A DNA stretch of 64,000 nt, from contig NZ_PCPR01000025.1 of assembly GCF_002979775.1 (NCBI RefSeq), positions 1 through 64,000 on the forward strand. The letters run 5' to 3'. The notes under the pieces were generated by a model. That model saw only the letters and a list, made by a program, of their open reading frames with translations. It made no database searches and was not told the DNA's origin. Of the stretch, positions 17,128-24,770 are shown in pieces. Made by a program: the position numbers and the translations under genes. This stretch comes from Arthrobacter sp. MYb23. GTDB taxonomy: Bacteria; Actinomycetota; Actinomycetes; Actinomycetales; Micrococcaceae. Position 1 is the stretch's first letter; each line of letters opens with the position of its first letter.

Positions 17128-17658
17128 CGGGGACGTCCCAGGGTTCTCGGCGTGCTCAGGCTCTTCGTCGATGGTGTCCAGGGCTTCGCGCATGTGCTGC
17201 AGGAAGTTCACCACGATCTGCGACTCGTCCGGGTTCAAGGCACAGGCCGCATCCAGCATCCGCCGGTGCATTCCACCCAGGGTATGACGCACTTCCTGGT
17301 CCGAACCCGGGGTTGCCCTCAGGATCAGCGCACGACGATCGGTGGGATGGGGTTCGCGGCGGATGTGGCCGGACTCCACCAGTCGGTCGATCAGCGTGGT
17401 CATGGACGCCGATGTTATCCCGAGCTTGTCGCCCAGATCCTTCGGCTTCATCATTTTTCCGTCGGCCTCCGCCTCGAACAGGTAGCGCAGGGCCAGCAGG
17501 TCCTTCTCACCCATCCCCATGGATGACCGGGTCCGGCGACGCATCGCTTGCTCGGAGGCGCGATAATCCCGGAGGGCGTTCAGCACGTCAATGGCAATGG
17601 CCTTCTGACCTGGGTCTTTGCCGTACCAATAGCCCTTAGCGTGGCCTTCCGTTTCCAT
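17122..17658 (-). CDS. MarR-family transcriptional regulator
   Basis: A 178-residue winged-helix regulator. The helix-turn-helix is at KPKDLGDKLGITSASMTTLI and the wing at HPTDRRALILRA. The start ATG at 17658 is chosen because GAAGGAACG lies 6 nt upstream; an upstream ATG at 17700 lacks a site and would run through the likely operator. It converges with the crt operon and is divergent from the TspO-like gene. The domain resembles the first MarR of the cluster, so one may control the pathway and the other the TspO-like protein. Ligand unknown. Confidence 0.86.
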   Translation of the reverse strand: METEGHAKGYWYGKDPGQKAIAIDVLNALRDYRASEQAMRRRTRSSMGMGEKDLLALRYLFEAEADGKMMKPKDLGDKLGITSASMTTLIDRLVESGHIRREPHPTDRRALILRATPGSDQEVRHTLGGMHRRMLDAACALNPDESQIVVNFLQHMREALDTIDEEPEHAENPGTSPS

Positions 17659-17689
17659 CCGACGTTCCTTCGATAAGCGTAAAGCTTGT

Positions 17690-17716
17690 GTGACTAGCAT
17701 TTTGATACTAAGTCAC
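17690..17716. promoter_or_regulatory. Candidate MarR operator upstream of the second MarR gene and tspO
   Basis: Inverted repeat GTGACT (17690-17695) and AGTCAC (17711-17716) with 15 bp between, AT-rich centre, in the 111-bp divergent region. It overlaps CTAGCA, a word also present ahead of the first MarR gene. Confidence 0.45.
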
Positions 17717-17769
17717 CCAGCCCACTAATGCATGACACCGCACATCCCACAAGGAAAGAGGCCCAGCAT

Positions 17770-18597
17770 ATGAAAACTCAAAGCCCGGATCTTATGCGGC
17801 AGATCGCAGTCACCGTGAGCTTGGTGGTCTGCATTGTTGGTTCCATGATCGGCGTCGGAGTCTTCGGCGGAACCCCCATTGCGCAGGCTGCCGGCGGCGC
17901 CCTGGCCGCCGACTCCACACTGCTTGCCCCGGCCACGCCCGCCTTCTCCATCTGGTCCGTGGTGTACACCGGACTTGTTGCCTACACGGTGTGGCAGTGG
18001 TTGCCTTCACAGCGGACCGGTTCCCGTCAGCGTTCCCTCGGCTGGATCGTGGCTCTGTCCATGATTCTGAATGCGGCCTGGATTTTGTCCGTTCAGGCCG
18101 GCCTTCTTGTTGTCAGCGTGCTGGTGATCCTGGCCCTGCTGGTGACTCTTGTCCTCGCGTTTCTGCGGTACAGCCAGAGCCGCGCGGCCTCGTGGGTTGA
18201 GGCTGTGGTGGTGGACGGGACCCTGGGTTTGTACCTCGGCTGGACCAGTGTGGCCGTGTGCGCCAACATCGCGGCGGCTTTGAAGGCATCTGGTTTTCAG
18301 GGCTTTGGGTTGCGTCCCGAAATCTGGTCAGTGGCTGTGCTCGTGGTGGTCGCCGTCGTCGGAATCGCCTTGGCAATCAAGGGTCACGGCCGGCTCGCCT
18401 TGGCGGCGGCTATCGCGTGGGGCCTCGTGTGGATCACCGTCGGCCGCAGCGCCGACGCACCTGAGTCATTCCCGACGGCGGTCGCCGCGGCTGTTGCTGC
18501 TGCCCTTGTTCTCGGGGCAGCCATCACGGTGCGGGCCCGGAGTGTGATGGCTGGGGCCGGAACCGGGGTTGGCGCAGGGGTTTCCGCCGGCCAGTGA
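17770..18597 (+). CDS. Tryptophan-rich sensory protein (TspO/MBR-related)
   Basis: A 275-residue membrane protein with about seven hydrophobic segments. Aromatic motifs such as FSIWSVVYTGL, WQWLPSQR, LNAAWIL and LYLGWTSVA match the TspO/MBR core (FxxxWxxxY, NxxW), extended by two C-terminal helices, as in the long actinobacterial variant. TspO proteins bind tetrapyrroles and in Rhodobacter regulate pigment synthesis. Its place beside the carotenoid cluster and a MarR gene suggests light or redox-linked control (inference). ATG 17770 is preferred over 17728 because AGAGG lies 8 nt upstream and the membrane segment starts soon after. The Gly/Ala tail is low complexity. Confidence 0.78.
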   Translation: MKTQSPDLMRQIAVTVSLVVCIVGSMIGVGVFGGTPIAQAAGGALAADSTLLAPATPAFSIWSVVYTGLVAYTVWQWLPSQRTGSRQRSLGWIVALSMILNAAWILSVQAGLLVVSVLVILALLVTLVLAFLRYSQSRAASWVEAVVVDGTLGLYLGWTSVAVCANIAAALKASGFQGFGLRPEIWSVAVLVVVAVVGIALAIKGHGRLALAAAIAWGLVWITVGRSADAPESFPTAVAAAVAAALVLGAAITVRARSVMAGAGTGVGAGVSAGQ

Positions 18598-18626
18598 CGC
18601 GCTGAGGTTATGCCGGGGCTTCCGCA

Positions 18627-18686
18627 CACCGGTGACGAGCCCGGATTGACCGGTAAGCCGCGGTTTCGGCCCACCGGTGACGAACC
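18627..18686. repeat. Direct repeat CACCGGTGACGARCC
   Basis: Two 15-bp copies (18627-18641 and 18672-18686) differ at one base and are 45 bp apart in the 236-bp gap before the DUF222 gene. A half copy ACCGGT lies between. Each contains the palindrome CACCGGTG. Nothing else is seen in the gap. Confidence 0.6.
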
Positions 18687-18833
18687 GGGGTGGCCGTCTT
18701 GACCACGGAAGGGCAGGCCCCCGGTTCGACGCGCTGAAGGCGCGAATCTGGGCGCTTTTCCACATAGGTCTTGGTTTCCACATACGGAAGTTGCGGTCTT
18801 ATAGCGCCTGCCGCCTGCTGGAAGAGTTGAGGC

Positions 18834-20432
18834 ATGAAGCAGATTCGGGCCACGCAAACGCCGTCAGGCGATGTGCTCGATCGAGCCGCGAAACCTCTGC
18901 CGGGCGACTCCACTCCCCCAGCCTCAGTGCCTCTGTCTGGTTCTTCAGCGCCCCGGGTTTCTGACCTGATCGCGCTCCTTGGGTCTGTCCCTCTTGGTAG
19001 CTCCAGCCGCGAGCTGATCGAACAGATCCGCGGGTTGGAGGACCTGAAGTCTGCCATCACCGCTCTGCAGGCTCGAATTGCTGTGGCGTTTGACCTTGCC
19101 CAACGCCAAGAGCAGGCCGCAGCTGGTGTTCCGAAGGCTGAGCAGGGTCAGGGCGTCGGAGCGCAGGTTGCGTTGGCTCGGCGGGAGTCCCCAAACCGGG
19201 GATCCCGGTTGTTGGGCTTCGCGAAGGCTGTGGTGGCGGAGATGCCCCGAACACTGGCCGCCCTGGAATCCGGACAGCTCAATGAATGGCGGGCCGCGCT
19301 GCTGGTGAAGGAAACAGCGTGTCTGTCGGTTGAGGACCGGTTTGCGGTGGATGAGGAACTCGCCCCCGATGCCGGGACTTTCGAAGGGAAAGGCGACCGG
19401 GCAATCATCGCTGCTGCGAAGGCTGCCGCGTACCGTCGTGATCCCCGCTCGGTGGTTCGTCGTGCCAGTCACGCAGCCACCGAACGAACAGTGAGCCTGC
19501 GACCCGCTCCGGACACCATGACCTACCTCACGGCATTGCTTCCGGTGGCTCAGGGGGTGTCTGCGTATGCGGCGTTGACCCGGGCCGCGGACTCAGCCCG
19601 TTCCAGCGGCGATTCCCGTCCCCACGGCCAGGTCATGGCCGATACCTTGGTGGAGCGGGTCACCGGAACCCCGGGCGGGTTCTCCGGGATCAACCTGGAC
19701 CTTGTGATGACGGACCCTACCCTGTTCCAAGGTGACAGCGAACCAGCACGGCTCAAGGGGTACGGAATCGTCCCGGCACAGTGGGCCAGAACCCTGCTTG
19801 GTGAGCGTCAGGTTGGGGAACGTCAGGTTGGTGAACGTCAGGCAGCCGAAGCAAGTGGTTTGGCGACCGGCCAGGAAGGCGCGTCAGATCCGCACCTTGA
19901 CTTCAATGTGTGGCTGCGACGGCTCTACACGGCACCCGGAACGGGCGAGCTCCTCAGCATGGACTCCAAAGCCCGGCTCTTCCCCACAAGGTTAAGACGA
20001 TTCATCGAAGCCCGGGACGATACCTGCCGCACCCCCTACTGCGACGCGCCCATCCGACACATCGACCATGTGGTCCCCTGGCACTCGGGCGGAACCACCA
20101 CCTTGAACAACGGCGCAGGACTCTGCGAAGCCTGCAACCACACCAAGGAAAATCCGGGCTGGACGGCGAAAACCACACCTGGCGACGTACATACCCTTCG
20201 CATGAGCACTCCCACAGGGCATAGCTACCAATCCACTGCGCCACCACTGCCGGGGTATAAGCGTGGCTCAGGACGCGAGCGCAGTGATCATTCATCACAG
20301 GCGACGGTGGCGGCAGTCGAAGCAACGCCGACGCGAGCCACGCAGGCAACAGTCCTGGCGACGACGGCAAAACAGTCCAAAGCCAAACGGGGATCACCTC
20401 AACAGGAAAGTCGGGACCTCACCCGGGTTTAG
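18834..20432 (+). CDS. DUF222 / 13E12-repeat family HNH endonuclease
   Basis: A 532-residue protein with an N-terminal helical DUF222 domain (about 40-300) and a C-terminal HNH nuclease (about 385-435) containing CRTPYCDAPIRHIDHV, an Asn in LNNGAGLC and CEACNHTKE. The paired cysteines bind structural zinc; His-Asp-His and Asn form the beta-beta-alpha metal site. These genes are multi-copy in actinobacteria and are thought to be mobile or toxin-like, but function is not established. Residues near 323-337 carry a GERQV tandem repeat just before the nuclease. The tail (450-532) is Ser/Thr/Ala-rich and basic. GC and codon use look like the surroundings. Confidence 0.88.
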   Translation: MKQIRATQTPSGDVLDRAAKPLPGDSTPPASVPLSGSSAPRVSDLIALLGSVPLGSSSRELIEQIRGLEDLKSAITALQARIAVAFDLAQRQEQAAAGVPKAEQGQGVGAQVALARRESPNRGSRLLGFAKAVVAEMPRTLAALESGQLNEWRAALLVKETACLSVEDRFAVDEELAPDAGTFEGKGDRAIIAAAKAAAYRRDPRSVVRRASHAATERTVSLRPAPDTMTYLTALLPVAQGVSAYAALTRAADSARSSGDSRPHGQVMADTLVERVTGTPGGFSGINLDLVMTDPTLFQGDSEPARLKGYGIVPAQWARTLLGERQVGERQVGERQAAEASGLATGQEGASDPHLDFNVWLRRLYTAPGTGELLSMDSKARLFPTRLRRFIEARDDTCRTPYCDAPIRHIDHVVPWHSGGTTTLNNGAGLCEACNHTKENPGWTAKTTPGDVHTLRMSTPTGHSYQSTAPPLPGYKRGSGRERSDHSSQATVAAVEATPTRATQATVLATTAKQSKAKRGSPQQESRDLTRV

Positions 20433-20466
20433 GTGCGCGTTGGAGGAAGGCAGAGGGCAGCAGCAG

Positions 20467-20802
20467 CTACGGTGCGCAGGCGTCCTTCAGTGCCTGAACC
20501 GACTCAGCCGGCACTTCGTCTCCTGCTTGCGCGATCTGGTTCAACGGCGTCGTAATTTCTGCGGGAACGCCGGCAGCGTCGGCGGCGGAGACCAAACCGG
20601 CAAGTACTTGCTTGTCCTGAACGCTGACCAAGCCGTCCTGGACTGCGGCGCAGACCTGCTTGGTCACTTCATCTGCGGCCGCCGTGGCCACCTTGGAGGC
20701 GGCGTCGCTGGCTGCGTTGGTAGCTGCTTCCTCCACGGCTCCGCAGCCTACGAGCAGCAGCAAAAGGGGGACGGCGGACAGTGCTGCGAGTCGACGGGTC
20801 AT
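20467..20802 (-). CDS. Small lipoprotein, unknown function
   Basis: A 111-residue protein with a signal peptide and lipobox LLVGC (Cys at about 20), then an Ala-rich helical region and a Cys pair (QVCAAV and DACAP) that could form a disulfide. No named domain is recognised. It is probably anchored to the outer face of the cytoplasmic membrane. It follows the srmL transcription unit in the same direction after 129 bp that contain a terminator-like hairpin, so it is likely transcribed separately. Confidence 0.75.
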   Translation of the reverse strand: MTRRLAALSAVPLLLLLVGCGAVEEAATNAASDAASKVATAAADEVTKQVCAAVQDGLVSVQDKQVLAGLVSAADAAGVPAEITTPLNQIAQAGDEVPAESVQALKDACAP

Positions 20803-20882
20803 GATTCCAGACTAGCAATCACAGGCCAGCCCACTGACGCGCCGACTGGAGGGTGGCCGCGATGCTCCCAGTCATGCCAGGA

Positions 20883-20922
20883 TGCTGTGCCGGCAGCACA
20901 CGAGGCAACCACCGGCACAGCA
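20883..20922 (-). terminator. Hairpin after srmL
   Basis: Perfect 11-bp arms TGCTGTGCCGG / CCGGCACAGCA with an 18-nt loop, 10 nt beyond the srmL stop on the minus strand. There is no T run, so it may stop transcription weakly or protect the 3' end. Confidence 0.6.
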
Positions 20923-20931
20923 CGGGAGGAC

Positions 20932-22050
20932 CTAACCGGCAATGAGCTCCTTGACGGGGCCTTCGTGCAGGGCAAGGTAGACATCATCCCGGATCTGGTT
21001 GGCTTGCTGATCCGTCATGGTCCGCGTGAGAGGACGCATCACCACCCGGATCAGGGCATTGGACTGCCCCTCGCGGATGCGGAGCCGTTCCTGCGCTGCC
21101 GGCGGAAGCGACCCGCAGGGTGTCAGGGCCAGCAGTTCCACCCTTTCAAGATCCTCGGCCAGGTCTCCCAGCGCAGTCCGGACCCTGTCCCCAAGCAATT
21201 CAGCATCCAGGCCTTCCCCAACCACAATCGAGAGATCCCGGCTGATGGATGGCATGTGAGAGACCGGCTTCCAAGGTTCCAGGTCCATCATCTGCTGTTG
21301 AATTCTTGGGTCCGCGGACCTCAGCAATCTGATGTCTGGGATGCCCTTGCGTAGCATCAACGCGCGGTCCAGCCCCATCCCTAGGGCCAGCCCTGACCAC
21401 TTCACGGGATCCAAACCAGCGTCCAGGAAAAGTTGTGGCGACATCAGCCCACACTCCGCAAGTTCCAACCATTCGCCGTCCATACGGACATCGATCTGCA
21501 GGCCGTGGTCCGTGTAGGGATGGACGGCCGGAGCTGCCCTCCAGTCCGCGCCCGGAAGTACAGCTGCCACAAGGGCCTCGACCATGTCCTGCAAGTGGCG
21601 CGGGCTCAGAGCCGTGCGGGAACTGACCCTCCACAGGTCCACTTGATGGGGAGTCCCCACGTGGGTACGGTCAATGGAATCACGGCGGTAGACCAAGCCA
21701 GGGATGGCCCAGAGCTCGTCGATGGACTCTTCAGGATCCAGACCACGCAACAGTGACGGGATGGACGCTGAGGTGTGGCTGCGCAGCATGACGGTGGGGC
21801 TGATGTAGCGGGAGTACCTTTGGTCGCGCGTGACGTCCGCTGGGCTGAACCCCAGCCGATCGTAGTTGTCCGCAACGCTGACCAAGGGACTGTGGCGGAT
21901 GGTTCGTTCCGGTACGTCCCCCTTGTCGCTCAGGGCACGCACTACGTCCCGCAACAGAATCTGCATGGCGTGTGGACGGTGGTCAGGATTGGAGAGGTCC
22001 CTGACATTCAGGGCGTTGTGAAGCTCGTCCGGGCTTAAATACGTGGGCAT
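20932..22050 (-). CDS. srmL: PheS-related ligase-like protein of unknown role (SrmL type)
   Basis: A 372-residue protein with a class II aminoacyl-tRNA synthetase core resembling the phenylalanyl-tRNA synthetase alpha chain: motif 2-like YRRDSIDRTH with HQVDLW (121-140), ELAECGLM (196-203) and motif 3-like GMGLDRALML (224-233). Residues 261-372 (SISRDLSIVV onward) look like the ferredoxin-fold anticodon-binding domain normally at the end of PheT. The layout is therefore like the single-chain mitochondrial enzyme. The family is distinct from true PheS and its substrate is not known; a normal pheST pair should exist elsewhere. RBS AAGGACC lies 6 nt before the ATG. The 5' leader is structured and holds a short ORF, suggesting attenuation-type control. 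Confidence 0.8.
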   Translation of the reverse strand: MPTYLSPDELHNALNVRDLSNPDHRPHAMQILLRDVVRALSDKGDVPERTIRHSPLVSVADNYDRLGFSPADVTRDQRYSRYISPTVMLRSHTSASIPSLLRGLDPEESIDELWAIPGLVYRRDSIDRTHVGTPHQVDLWRVSSRTALSPRHLQDMVEALVAAVLPGADWRAAPAVHPYTDHGLQIDVRMDGEWLELAECGLMSPQLFLDAGLDPVKWSGLALGMGLDRALMLRKGIPDIRLLRSADPRIQQQMMDLEPWKPVSHMPSISRDLSIVVGEGLDAELLGDRVRTALGDLAEDLERVELLALTPCGSLPPAAQERLRIREGQSNALIRVVMRPLTRTMTDQQANQIRDDVYLALHEGPVKELIAG

Positions 22051-22183
22051 AGCTGGTCCTTACTGTGTGGAATGAGTGGGTTTCCTCCCCCGACTCACTC
22101 CGCGCCAGGACCTAGGCGCGCGCCAATAAGCCCTCGCGACCGGAGACCGGTCGGGGGCAAGTAAATCGGCGCATGGAGAGCAT
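22051..22183 (-). promoter_or_regulatory. Structured leader of srmL
   Basis: In transcript order it holds CGACCGG/CCGGTCG with a 3-nt loop (22137-22153), then CGCGCC/GGCGCG with an 8-nt loop (about 22103-22122), then GGAGTGAGT/ACTCATTCC, a 9-bp stem with one G-U pair whose loop contains GGGGGAGG (about 22069-22101), and finally the AAGGACC ribosome site. The last two stems could exchange with partial pairings as the leader ORF is translated. There is no U-run, so control would act on translation or through Rho. Confidence 0.6.
22112..22183 (-). CDS. 23-residue leader ORF upstream of srmL
   Basis: It encodes MLSMRRFTCPRPVSGREGLL plus three residues and has no ribosome site. The -10-like TATAGT (22190-22195, minus strand) ends 6 nt before its ATG, the spacing of leaderless actinobacterial mRNAs. 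The first leader hairpin lies wholly inside it, and its stop codon lies in the loop of the second hairpin. The peptide has five Arg, one Phe, one Cys and no run of a single amino acid, so the sensed signal is not obvious. Coding status is inferred from position. Confidence 0.5.
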   Translation of the reverse strand: MLSMRRFTCPRPVSGREGLLARA

Positions 22184-22189
22184 GGGCCG

Positions 22190-22195
22190 ACTATA
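22190..22195 (-). promoter_or_regulatory. Candidate -10 box of the srmL transcript
   Basis: TATAGT on the minus strand, 6 nt before the leader ORF. No clear -35 is seen; instead CCTGTGCC repeats lie directly upstream. Confidence 0.5.
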
Positions 22196-22199
22196 CCCC

Positions 22200-22232
22200 G
22201 GCACAGGGCTTCGGCACAGGTGCCGGCACAGG
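22200..22232. repeat. Three GGCACAGG direct repeats upstream of the srmL promoter
   Basis: Copies begin at 22200, 22213 and 22225, one every 12-13 bp, just upstream of the -10 box. Regular spacing near one helical turn suggests a regulator array. The same word GGCACAG forms the stem of the hairpin after srmL. Confidence 0.55.
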
Positions 22233-22278
22233 CACGTGCGAACTTCGCGTTGCCTGCTAACCACGGGTTGCTTGGTCA

Positions 22279-22845
22279 CTACGGATTGCTCGGAAGCCGG
22301 ACAGTGTCCGCCCCGCATCGTAAAGCCAGGCCTGAAGAGTCGGAGGAGAGAGCACAGTCTCCCCCAATCGCCGCACCCAGGTCAGTGATCTCCGGTTGGC
22401 GTTGCCACTCGTAAAAGGGGCCCTGATAAGGCGTGAAGATGTCCGACCCATAGGTCTGGGTAGCCACCAGCACATGTTGTCCGTCTGGGGCTGTGTATGC
22501 GGAATAGTTCCAGACCGAGGCTAAGAGAGACAACAAGAAAATGCCGACTAACCAGCACAGTGTCGCACCAGCCAGCAACAGGCCGAGCAGTATTTTAAGG
22601 CCCCGCCTCACCCAAATCACCGCAAGTTTGTTCACTGGTGGCGGCACCAAGCAAAACCCAGCAGCGAACACCAAGAGACCACCGAGACCGAACAGGAAGA
22701 GCGACCACCAGTCCTCGTCAACAAGCAGGTAAAACAGGAGCGGCTCTCCCTGCGGCCCCTTGAAGGGGTGGGCCGCCAGCACGGCGTACGCAGCCAAACA
22801 AAGAGCCGCAAGGATCAAGGCGGCCAGGCCCCACTTCTTCCTCAA
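22279..22845 (-). CDS. Membrane protein of unknown function
   Basis: A 188-residue protein with four hydrophobic segments (about 7-28, 45-68, 78-100 and 103-115) and an extracytoplasmic C-terminal domain containing two cysteines (DCALSS, ALRCG), probably disulfide-bonded. No named domain is recognised. It starts with TTG, 6 bp after the stop of the LysM gene, so the two are probably one transcript. The end lies about 100 bp before the srmL promoter region. Confidence 0.65.
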   Translation of the reverse strand: MRKKWGLAALILAALCLAAYAVLAAHPFKGPQGEPLLFYLLVDEDWWSLFLFGLGGLLVFAAGFCLVPPPVNKLAVIWVRRGLKILLGLLLAGATLCWLVGIFLLSLLASVWNYSAYTAPDGQHVLVATQTYGSDIFTPYQGPFYEWQRQPEITDLGAAIGGDCALSSDSSGLALRCGADTVRLPSNP

Positions 22846-22851
22846 CCCGTG

Positions 22852-23889
22852 CTACCTGTTGATCGGCTTGTTCAGGGCGAGGCTGATGGTCTGGCCGGCC
22901 GCCAGCTCCCCGGTGGAAAGTTCAGTGAATTCATACCAGGTCGCGTCAGTCCCGGCGAGAGGCCTGTTGGCAGATCTGAGGTCGACCACACTGAAACGGA
23001 AGGAGACCTGCCCCTCCGTGTCTCCCGCCGCCGTCGTGTAGGTCATGGGGATGCCATCAGCGTCGGAGGTGAAGGTGCCCCGGGCGCCGTCGATTGGGAG
23101 GTCCCCTGGAATCAGCCGCACTTTGGTGCCTGCGGGGATGGACTTGTCGGCCAGCAGAGTGGGGTTGTACATCAGCAGCTGCTCCGTGGTGGACCGGAAT
23201 TTGTAACCGAGACTGTCGAAGGAATCACCGTCAACACTGGTGTAGAAGATGGTCTGGCCGAAGGAGTTGTTGATCGTGGCGCCGGAACCGGACCTGCTGT
23301 CCACCGGTTTTTTCTGCAGCTGGATGAGGTGCCCTTCACGGATGAAGTACGTATTGCCTTGCTCATACACGTAAGGGACCTTGTTCGCTTCGGCCAGCTG
23401 TTTGCTGCTGAGCCCGAACCGGTAGATGATCCCGTCCAGCGTGTCGCCGGTTTCGATCATGTAGGTCATAGGGACGCCCTGCGCGTCCTCGGTTGCCGCT
23501 CCCTTGGCGCCCGTGATCGGACCCGGTGCAGGAATCAGCCGGAGTTTGGTGCCCGGCACCAAAGACGCCCCGGCCGGCAGACCGTTGAATTGCGCGAGCT
23601 TCGCTGCGGAGAGCTTAAAGGCGTCCGCCACGCTCGCAAGGGTGTCGCCGTCGACCGTTGAATAGAAGTCCACGTTCCCGAACGAATCAGTGACCGTGGC
23701 CCCTTTGAGGGACGCATCGTCGACGGCGGTAGTTGCACCGGGCGCGCCGCTCGCCGACCGTGCCTGGTCGGGTGATGGTGCCGGGTCAGGTGATGATGCA
23801 GAGTCAGGTGATGCATCCGCGAAGGTACAGGCGGCCAGCCCTGTAGTCAGCGCTACCGCAAGCAGGACAGATCGAACCGCAAACTTCAT
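22852..23889 (-). CDS. LysM-like repeat lipoprotein
   Basis: A 345-residue exported protein. The signal peptide ends in a lipobox-like LAACT (Cys about 21), followed by a Ser/Pro/Asp linker (25-50). Four LysM-like modules follow, recognised by DGDTLASVADAFKLSAAKLAQ, GDTLDGIIYRFGLSSKQLAE, DGDSFDSLGYKF and a weaker GDTEGQVSFRF. LysM binds N-acetylglucosamine glycans, so the protein is probably wall-associated. No catalytic domain is present. Modules alternate with a conserved spacer (DxxGxPMTY) suggesting repeat duplication. Confidence 0.82.
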   Translation of the reverse strand: MKFAVRSVLLAVALTTGLAACTFADASPDSASSPDPAPSPDQARSASGAPGATTAVDDASLKGATVTDSFGNVDFYSTVDGDTLASVADAFKLSAAKLAQFNGLPAGASLVPGTKLRLIPAPGPITGAKGAATEDAQGVPMTYMIETGDTLDGIIYRFGLSSKQLAEANKVPYVYEQGNTYFIREGHLIQLQKKPVDSRSGSGATINNSFGQTIFYTSVDGDSFDSLGYKFRSTTEQLLMYNPTLLADKSIPAGTKVRLIPGDLPIDGARGTFTSDADGIPMTYTTAAGDTEGQVSFRFSVVDLRSANRPLAGTDATWYEFTELSTGELAAGQTISLALNKPINR

Positions 23890-23951
23890 GTTTCCCCCAA
23901 AGCACCCGTGTTACCGCGGGCGAATTCCTCCAATAAACAGTCACTAAGACC

Positions 23952-24641
23952 CTAGCGTTCCGTGAGCCGGTAGACGGACACGTGGCTGCGGGACTCCGCC
24001 GTGAACTCACTGCGGTCCCAGTCAGCCCACCTGGACTCCAGCTCGAACCCGGCTATCCGCGCCATGAGATCGAGTTCGCTCGGCCAGATGTAGCGGTGAG
24101 GTGTCCGACCAATCCGCGCGTCGCGGCCGTCCGAAAGGTCAGGGCCGAACCTCACGTGATGCGAGACGACATGTTGGCGCAGCACGTCGTAGGCATCCAC
24201 CAGCAGATATCCGGGCTGGCTCACCTCCACTGTTCCGCCATGCCCGGGAGGCAGCGAGCGCAGTTGCGGCACCCAGAGCTCAATGACGAAGCGTCCGCCG
24301 GGCGCAAGGTGGCGTGCAGCGTTCTGGAAGCACCGGACTTGCTCGTCCTGCGTGAGCAGGTTGGAGATGGTGTTGAAGACCAGGAAGGCCAGCCTGAAGG
24401 TCCCATCCACCCTAGTTTGGGACATGTCGCCCTGGACTACTGGAATCCGGTCCTCGCCCACTTTTTCGCGGAGTCGGGCGATCATCGCGTGGGACAGTTC
24501 GATGCCGCTGACGCGCACCCCCGCTTCGGAGAGGGGAATGGCCACGCGGCCAGTACCGATCGCGAATTCAATGGCGGCCCCGTCACCGGCGAGTTCGGAC
24601 AAGACTTCCACAGTGGGGTCTAGGACGTCGGGAGAGAACAT
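23952..24641 (-). CDS. Class I SAM-dependent methyltransferase (5' end frameshifted)
   Basis: A Rossmann-like methyltransferase. Motif I is AIEFAIGTGRVAIPL (Glu and GxGxG-like), followed by GIELSHAMIARL for the ribose-binding acid, VVQGDMSQ and FRLAFLVFNTISNLL. The substrate is unknown. The ATG at 24641 is a weak start. Upstream, on the same strand, ATG 24708 opens MINQQQLWDDDAAKQYDTPG in a frame one base off, the usual N-terminus of this family. The frames join if one G is removed from the C5G5 run at 24647-24656. The gene is therefore either recently broken or the run is miscalled. Confidence 0.82.
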   Translation of the reverse strand: MFSPDVLDPTVEVLSELAGDGAAIEFAIGTGRVAIPLSEAGVRVSGIELSHAMIARLREKVGEDRIPVVQGDMSQTRVDGTFRLAFLVFNTISNLLTQDEQVRCFQNAARHLAPGGRFVIELWVPQLRSLPPGHGGTVEVSQPGYLLVDAYDVLRQHVVSHHVRFGPDLSDGRDARIGRTPHRYIWPSELDLMARIAGFELESRWADWDRSEFTAESRSHVSVYRLTER

Positions 24642-24708
24642 GCCGTCCCCCGGGGGTGTCGTACTGCTTGGCGGCGTCGTCGTCCCAGAGCTGCTGCTGG
24701 TTGATCAT
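24642..24708 (-). pseudogene. Out-of-frame N-terminal piece of the methyltransferase gene
   Basis: It encodes MINQQQLWDDDAAKQYDTPG before losing frame at the C5G5 run. WDDDAAKQYD is the typical opening of this methyltransferase group, supporting one original reading frame from 24708 to 23952. Confidence 0.6.
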
Positions 24709-24770
24709 CGTTCCACTATTGCACCTGGGTACCGGCCGCTTGGCGAGGCGGCCACACCTATGCTTGTCGG

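Noticed and set aside
18834-20432. DUF222/HNH gene as part of a mobile element or intein
   Set aside because: No terminal repeats, integrase or target duplication is visible around it, though such genes are often multi-copy.
22200-22232. GGCACAGG repeats as a small CRISPR array
   Set aside because: Units are 8 bp with 4-5-bp gaps, far too short, and there are no cas genes.
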